Positions 58,860 to 64,000 of a DNA stretch of 64,000 bases are shown piece by piece. The translations under genes were made by a program, and so were the position numbers. Each line of letters opens with the position of its first letter. Position 1 is the first letter of the stretch. The notes under the pieces are model-generated. The model had not been told where the DNA came from and made no database searches. It saw only the letters and a program-made list of their open reading frames with translations. Source of the stretch: Carettochelys insculpta (lineage: Eukaryota; Chordata; Testudines; Carettochelyidae); contig NC_134137.1 in the NCBI RefSeq assembly GCF_033958435.1, positions 320,663,501-320,727,500 of the forward strand. The letters are read 5' to 3'.

Positions 58860-59265
58860 GATGTTAATGGTTAAATGGTTACCCAGTAAGCCTCACTCAT
58901 TTCCAGTTCCAGTTGACTGGTAGCGAAGCGGCCCCCCACTGCCAGGAGAAGGCAGGGAGTTGCTCTGGCCCTGCAGGGCTGTCACAGGTGGCGAGGTTGG
59001 GGGGCACTCCAGTGTGGTCAGAGCACCTCCCCCATCTGGAGTGGCAATTCTGCCACGGACTAGGGCTGCTCCAGCCAGGCTGGAGCACCCCTGCCCATTG
59101 CATGCCAGGAACCGAGGCTGCTGCAACCGTGCTGGGCTGTGTGCCCCCTCGCCCCTGGCACAGCTCCAGCTGGCTCTAGCTGGACTGGAGCAGCCTCCCC
59201 AGCGGCGCCCCCCCTTAACTGGTTAAACAGTAGGTTAACCAATTACCTGGGATTTTACATGCCTA
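58860..59265. repeat. GC-rich interspersed repeat with GGTTAA-type ends
   Basis: TTAATGGTTAAATGGTTACC on the left and TTAACTGGTTAAACAGTAGG plus TTAACCAATTACC on the right bracket a GC-rich core. This resembles a turtle repeat family that I cannot name. ORFs on both strands within it are compositional. Confidence 0.45.
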
Positions 59266-59523
59266 GGTTGCATAGGAAGCCTGTGACAGAGCCAGTCTCC
59301 TAAAACCAGTTTTCCAGCACAAGCACAAATCCGTCCATTTCAGTGCTCCCTACTTTCCCCGTTATTATAAAGACTATTATCATTAGTTTTGCTCTGAGAA
59401 ATAAGACCTATACAACTGAAAACACGAGAGGTTTTTAGTTATACTTTTCTCTGCTTTCTGCTATGTATCACTTCCACCCCGATCTGTAATGAAATTTTCT
59501 TTTCTTTTCATTTCGATCAACAG

Positions 59524-59582
59524 GATAAATTAGGACTCTCAGATGTGATTACACCTCTGACGGATAAGAGTAAGCAGGTTAG
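59524..59582 (+). CDS. Candidate coding exon 2, unrecognised
   Basis: A strong pyrimidine tract (TTTTCTTTTCTTTTCATTTC) and CAACAG precede 59524, and a consensus donor AG|GTAAGT follows at 59583. Only one frame is open (DKLGLSDVITPLTDKSKQV plus AG), and that frame is the one set by the phase-0 donor at 58192. The splice signals are as good as those of SLC38A1. No further in-frame exon was found. Confidence 0.35.
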
Positions 59583-59796
59583 GTAAGTGGTGCTGCGTAA
59601 TCATTTGTGAACAAAATTTAGACTCCTTTAAATTTTGTATTGACCCTGCCCTTCTTTCCTCCAACTTCAGAATGTACATTTGCCATTCTCTGACCTCTGG
59701 ATTACTTGACAGCTGTGACAATAGCCTTTCTACCTCTTCTGGTAGACAAGGGACGAGAAGGGAAGGTTTTGGACAAGGGGCCTAAGAGGAAAGTTA

Positions 59797-60015
59797 GGCC
59801 TTGTCTACACTACCAAGTTTTGTCGCCAAAAACTGCCTTTTCGTGACAAAACAGTGAGAATGTACACACTGCAATGTGATTTTGGTCAGGAAAAACGCTC
59901 TGTTTTGGTGGCAAAAAAAAATTCCACCAGGCCTCCCTTTGCTTTTGGGACAAGAAAGTAGCAGGAGTAAAAACCCTTTTCCTGAATTCCTAAGAATCCT
60001 CCTCCACTGCCCCAA
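59797..60015. mobile_element. Truncated MITE, left end
   Basis: Begins GGCCTTGTCTACACTACCAA after TTA (59794-59796) and continues with ttttgtcgccaaaaactgcc, typical of the same terminal group. No matching right end is found nearby. Confidence 0.5.
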
Positions 60016-60119
60016 GGTCTAGGAGCATTCACACCTCTTGAAATAAAAGCTACCTGTGAGACAGATCCCTGAACAGGGACAGGAGGGGGCAGGGAGAGGA
60101 GGGCGCAGAACACACAGAA

Positions 60120-61140
60120 CATCCCATAGAATAGTCCAGAGGGCCCAACTGTCCAAAATAATGCCAGCCCAGGGCCGGTGGAAATTGGACAGATGATTCA
60201 GGAAGGGTAGGGGAGAATCCAGTTCTGTTGGTACTCTGTCCTCAGATGCACCTTCAAAGGGGCTGTGTGGAGCCTGAGGAGGGCTTCACCTGACCCTGGT
60301 GGCTGCCTGACTGGGTTTGGGACAATTTGCTGAGGAAGTTCTGAGGGTGGCCACAGGAGAAGCCAGTCCTAGCTCAAGAAGGGAAGGGCCTCTGGTAAGA
60401 CTGTCACTTAAAGCCCTCGGCTGTGTTGACAGAGTGTCCATGCTCAAGGAATTCATAGAGTTCCAAGAGTCCTTGAGGCTATGCAACCAAGAACTAGTCT
60501 GCTCAGCGAAGAGCCCCACCTCATCAAAGGGAAGGTCCTGAGTCTTCTGTTGGAACTCGGGAGGAATCCCCGAGGGCAGGAGCCAGGCTATCCTATGAAT
60601 GGCAACCCCAGTTTTTACTCCTGCAACTTTCTTGTCCCAAAATGACGTGACTGTTCAGTCTACTGCATCCTTAATGCCTGGAGAGAGGTTCATGCCACCA
60701 CTTTACCATCCTGGAACAAGGCAGCAAACTTGTCCCATGACTCTTGGGTACTGTGATCATCCATCCCATTTTTTAACAGGACAGTCCCTCTGGCATGGAC
60801 AGCATGGTCAAAATGGGGGATGCCACCAGTGCCAATGATGAAGATTTGGCTGTCCTGGAAGACTGCTATGGGGAGTGTGACCAGTGCTGGGATACTGAGG
60901 CCTTTGGGGAGTGCTGATGCCAGGATGAGTCTTTCTTTGGTGCTGGCATCAAAGGAGGTGCGCTATGCACCAAAGCACTCAGTGCTGGGTCTTGTTTCTG
61001 AGGCTGAAGAGTGGATTTCATTAGGAGCTGTTTTAGGTGAACGTCCAGCTCATGCAGTGTCTCTCACACCCTCTGCCTCCTCTCCCCTTTCTCCTTCCCT
61101 TGCTCTGTTTGTCTCCCTGCTTTTAAGCCTCCGGGCAGTT
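60120..61140 (-). pseudogene. DIRS gag-region fragment, antisense
   Basis: On the minus strand, 60519-60286 reads GLFAEQTSSWLHSLKDSWNS then MNSLSMDTLSTQ, which matches the conserved end of DIRS gag proteins. Upstream (61130-60540) is a Pro/Ser/Ala-rich stretch with many frames. No RT or ends are seen, so it is an isolated piece of a second DIRS copy. Confidence 0.55.
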
Positions 61141-61289
61141 AGCTCAGCTGAACCTTGTTAACTGATTACCTGGATCATGTGCTGTTGCCTCCACTTGGGA
61201 GCTTAATTAACTGCTGTCTTTTCCCTAGCTCAGGCTGGGTTATAGGCTGCCTTCCACCCGAGGTCTGTTACAATATATGGAGAGATTAT

Positions 61290-61450
61290 TAGTACAGTAG
61301 ACCACCAACTTACATGGGAGTTGCGAGAATGCAACCTCCAGGTAAGTCAAATTCCCCATGCAACTCGGGGGAGCCAGTTTCCTGGCCCCAGGGAGTGCAG
61401 GGTAGCAGGGGACCAGGCGGGACTTGCAGGAGCTGGTAAACTGACCAGTC
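61290..61450. repeat. Interspersed repeat fragment
   Basis: acagtagaccaccaacttac, then gggagttgcgagaatgcaac, with the latter echoed by ccatgcaactcgggggagcc. It has the look of a known turtle DNA-element end, but the family was not determined. Confidence 0.35.
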
Positions 61451-61650
61451 TACCCAGCACCAATTTTCGAAACAGTGCATTATTTCGAGGCATCCCTTAC
61501 TCCTCCCACAAGGCAGGGGTAGAGGTATGCTGAAACAACATGCCCAGTTTTTCGAAAAATAGCTCAAAATACCTGGTGCGTTTCCTAGACATGGAGTTAC
61601 TATTTCAGCATATCTCAATGTACCAAAATAGCTCTGCAGTGTAACCACAG
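61451..61650. mobile_element. MITE fragment, right end
   Basis: TTTTCGAAA and TTATTTCGAGG motifs, ending CAGTGTAACCACAGCC, which is a decayed version of the common GTGTAGAC terminus. The left end is missing. Confidence 0.45.
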
Positions 61651-62450
61651 CCTATTAGTCACGTGCCAAGAGTCCACCAACTGTTTTACTATTTCTGGAA
61701 AATATCTACCTCTTAATTTATGTTACTTATCATGCTAAATATGTAGCATCATGGTAGGATCAGTCTTGCAAGGTTATGAACACAGCATCTCTGATTCTTA
61801 TTAGGAATTAAAGGCATTCCTATTGAACTTATTTTTACCTGAGTATCTTGGGGTTCTTTAAAAAGCCTTATCACTGTAATACTGTATACAGGTGCTTCTT
61901 TGTACATATTTTAAGAGGCTAGAATTATTCTGTAATGGAAGAAATTTTGATTGCTAATCTCCAATTACAAACATATTTATGTCTGTTTAGGCACGGCACC
62001 ATGTAAAGTAATTTAATAAGCTATTTAAATCAACATGTAACTCATTCAAAAGCAAAGAACAGCTACCAGTCAAAATGGTAAAAATGGTAATATACAAAGG
62101 GTCTGCCATTAGCAAAAACTATGAAGCTACAATATGGATAGTAGACAACAATTTCAGAGTGCCACAGTAATTTTAAAAGTAAATGTATTTCCTTTCTGTT
62201 ATATTAGATGTTACTGTGATTTAGACAATATTGGTAATAGCAATTAAAATAACCAGTTTCTATAGGGATTTATACCCTGTGCAAACACATTGATTTTAAT
62301 TCGGAGTTAGGCCTTAAGAGGTCTATTTACTAATTTATCTAAACACTGCGTGTGAAGAACAATCTGTATTAAAAAAGCCTATCCCTGTTATAGCAAATAA
62401 TTATGTGCTGCCATCTACTGGTTATATATTTTACTGAAATTTTCAAAGTC
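61651..62450. other. Intergenic, no recognised feature
   Basis: AT-rich unique sequence; I see nothing coding or repetitive. Confidence 0.4.
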
Positions 62451-62461
62451 ATTCAAACAGG

Positions 62462-62709
62462 ATAATAACAGAGAGGTAGCTGTGTTAGTCTGTATCTTAA
62501 CAAAACAAAGCAGCAGTCATGTGGCACTTTGGAGGCTAACAAAATAATTTATTGATTTATTAATAATTTATTAATAATTTTTCAGATCTGGAAATATTAC
62601 TGTGCTGGAATCTCCAGATCTGAAGAAGTGGGTCTGCCCCACAAAAGCTCATCACTTAATAATTTATTTTGCTTGTCTTGAAAGTGCTACAGGGCTGCTT
62701 TTTTGTTTT
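62462..62709 (-). mobile_element. 248-bp snap-back Penelope-tail element
   Basis: Same architecture as 58524-58763 but in the opposite orientation. The left arm is gagaggtagctgtgttagtc, then agtcatgtggcactttgg; the right arm mirrors it (gaaagtgctacagggctgct). Tail sequence ctgaagaagtgggtctgccc lies at the hinge. It is flanked by ATTCAAACAGG (62451-62461) and ATTCATACAGG (62710-62720), 10 of 11 identical. Confidence 0.75.
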
Positions 62710-62720
62710 ATTCATACAGG

Positions 62721-63199
62721 GGTGACTCTTGAAGCCCTACAATGGGAGGCTTGCCCAAGTAAGGACTGCATGACTGGGCACGTACTTTCTGTTTGTAATG
62801 TTGGTGAACAGGCACAGCTGAAATTTCTCTATAATCTGCAGGATTTTTTTGATCAGTTCACCTGGACGAAAATGTTGGGTCATAAGAGTTTACTAGTTCT
62901 TTTTCTCATTCTGCTAATTCACACCTGTTTCAGCCAGTTTTATCACAGTTATGAATGGCGTTACAAAAGAGTTATTTAGCAATCACTTTATGTAAAACAC
63001 ACAGTAGTTTAATTATATTATTAATTTGTATAATCATTATTATAAGTAAGTTTTTATGGTTTGTTTTATTTTTAGGCTTTCCTCACTCAGTTGCAGTAAT
63101 TTTCTGTACTGAAATGTCAGTGAATTAAAGTATCTGCTGACTCAGAAAATTAAGATCGGTCATCAAGTTTTATTTTAGGCTGGAGCAATAGCAGCCACC
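62721..63199. other. Intergenic, ancient repeat-like start, no gene
   Basis: ggaggcttgcccaagtaagg (62746 onward) resembles an old amniote repeat. The ORF 62602-62979 runs from the Penelope tail through this stretch and is not a gene. Confidence 0.4.
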
Positions 63200-63590
63200 A
63201 ATGGTTAAGATGATATAAGTTCTTGCATTTTAACCCCCTTGTTTTAATGACTTAGAATCTCTGGACTCATTTCCCTATTTAACTCTTGGAACACTTTACC
63301 AACAGTCATGGGGGATTCTCAAACACTGGCCATTTTTAAATCAAGATGGGGTGTTTTTTCTACAACCGTGGTGTCCAACATGCTAGCCACATGTGGCTAT
63401 TTGGCCGGTTGAGTGTAGCTAGTTGGCTTGAACAATAAATAGTGCTTCAGAACTGGCTGGACACCATGGTTCTAAAAGTGCTGCTCTAGGAATTGTTTTG
63501 GGGGAGTTCTATGACCTGTGAGCTATTGGAGGCTTAACTGGATGATCACTGTAGTCACTTTCGGTCCTGGAATCTGTGAGTTATTAGGAA
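63200..63590 (+). mobile_element. CR1-type LINE 3' end, split by a hAT MITE
   Basis: ctcttggaacactttaccaa, then tggccatttttaaatcaaga, resumes after the insertion as gctgctctaggaattgtttt and ends with gtcactttcggtcctggaat. This is the 3' UTR of an older CR1 subfamily. Confidence 0.75.
63366..63469. mobile_element. 104-bp hAT MITE
   Basis: CCGTGGTGTCCA and (reverse complement) CCATGGTGTCCA are inverted ends. Flanking 8-bp repeats are TTCTACAA (63358-63365) and TTCTAAAA (63470-63477). Removing it restores a continuous CR1 tail. Confidence 0.8.
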
Positions 63591-64000
63591 CACATTTTTG
63601 ACACTTGTCTTCCACTTGAAGGTTAGGAGCAGATCTAATGGCTGGCCATGTTTAACAAATGCCATGTGCCCCTGCCCCCCCGAGGCCCGCCTCTATCCCT
63701 AGTTGGGATAGATGCATGAATAACTGGGAGAAATATGCAAATAACTATAGCAAAAATGCATATTGTAATGTAAATTTTTAATTTTCAAACTATTTCAACC
63801 ATTCATTGACTGAAAAAGAAGAATTATTTTCATGAACGTTTCTTTAAAAAATTGCAAATTTTTTCATTAAACTTTCTAACTGTGCCTGATAGAACTCATA
63901 CAGACGTTTCCCACAAGCCATAGCTTCACGGAGCTGTCCCTGGTAAGGTGGACTACATTGTTGTGACTGAATGCAGGGAAGAACTATAACTAAAACAGGC
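63591..64000. other. No recognised feature
   Basis: AT-rich sequence with a C-rich spot near 63670-63690. Nothing identified up to the window end. Confidence 0.4.

Noticed and set aside
62710..62752. A possible third exon (acceptor TTTATTCATACAG, donor CAA|GTAAGG) for the candidate gene
   Set aside because: Joined to the exon ending at 59582 it gives a stop within four codons, and the acceptor is part of the Penelope target duplication.
62602..62979. A 125-codon ORF with a hydrophobic C-terminal half, suggestive of a membrane protein
   Set aside because: Its first 35 codons are the Penelope tail of a mobile element, and the rest runs through ancient repeat-like sequence. There is no start context or splice support.

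Overview
The window is vertebrate nuclear DNA, most likely from a hidden-necked (cryptodiran) turtle. It carries a split gene with GT-AG introns, CR1 LINEs, a DIRS retrotransposon, a Penelope-like element, hAT and PIF/Harbinger transposons, and three copies of a tRNA-derived SINE whose tail resembles CR1 (the Cry/tortoise SINE type). The SINE is the main reason for choosing turtle over crocodilian or bird.

The only gene recognised with certainty is SLC38A1 (SNAT1, a sodium-coupled neutral amino acid transporter) on the + strand. All 15 coding exons can be placed, from the ATG at 4095 to the stop at 39257-39259. Every junction is GT-AG, the phases agree, and the exons total 1464 nt, giving 487 codons plus a stop. 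The part of the 5' UTR next to the ATG is on the first coding exon (4002-4213). The promoter and any earlier exon lie upstream of the window. The 3' UTR probably runs several kilobases past 39260, with candidate poly(A) signals at 44563, 45572 and 46612.

Layout: 1-4001 is an upstream intron with a MIR-type SINE and inverted-repeat elements. 4214-17092 is a 12.9 kb intron holding a nested stack: a hAT element with an internal minisatellite interrupted by a CR1, then a second CR1 interrupted by a 4.16 kb PIF/Harbinger transposon with transposase and Myb/SANT genes. 17093-39259 holds the remaining exons, with MITEs, a Penelope-like element, SINEs and hAT MITEs in the introns. 39260-46650 is the presumed 3' UTR with three large palindromic MITEs, a SINE and a CR1 tail. 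46651-64000 is mainly intergenic: a decayed DIRS element with inverted terminal repeats (about 50.6-55.6 kb), a second DIRS piece, two hairpin-like Penelope tail elements with target duplications, a CR1 tail split by a 104-bp hAT MITE, and two or three weakly supported exons of an unrecognised gene.

No new multi-gene system is seen. The most interesting points are the PIF/Harbinger copy beside about ten MITEs with matching ends, an inverted MITE pair enclosing the first two SLC38A1 coding exons, the snap-back Penelope tails with 11-12 bp duplications, and the unrecognised candidate exons downstream of SLC38A1.
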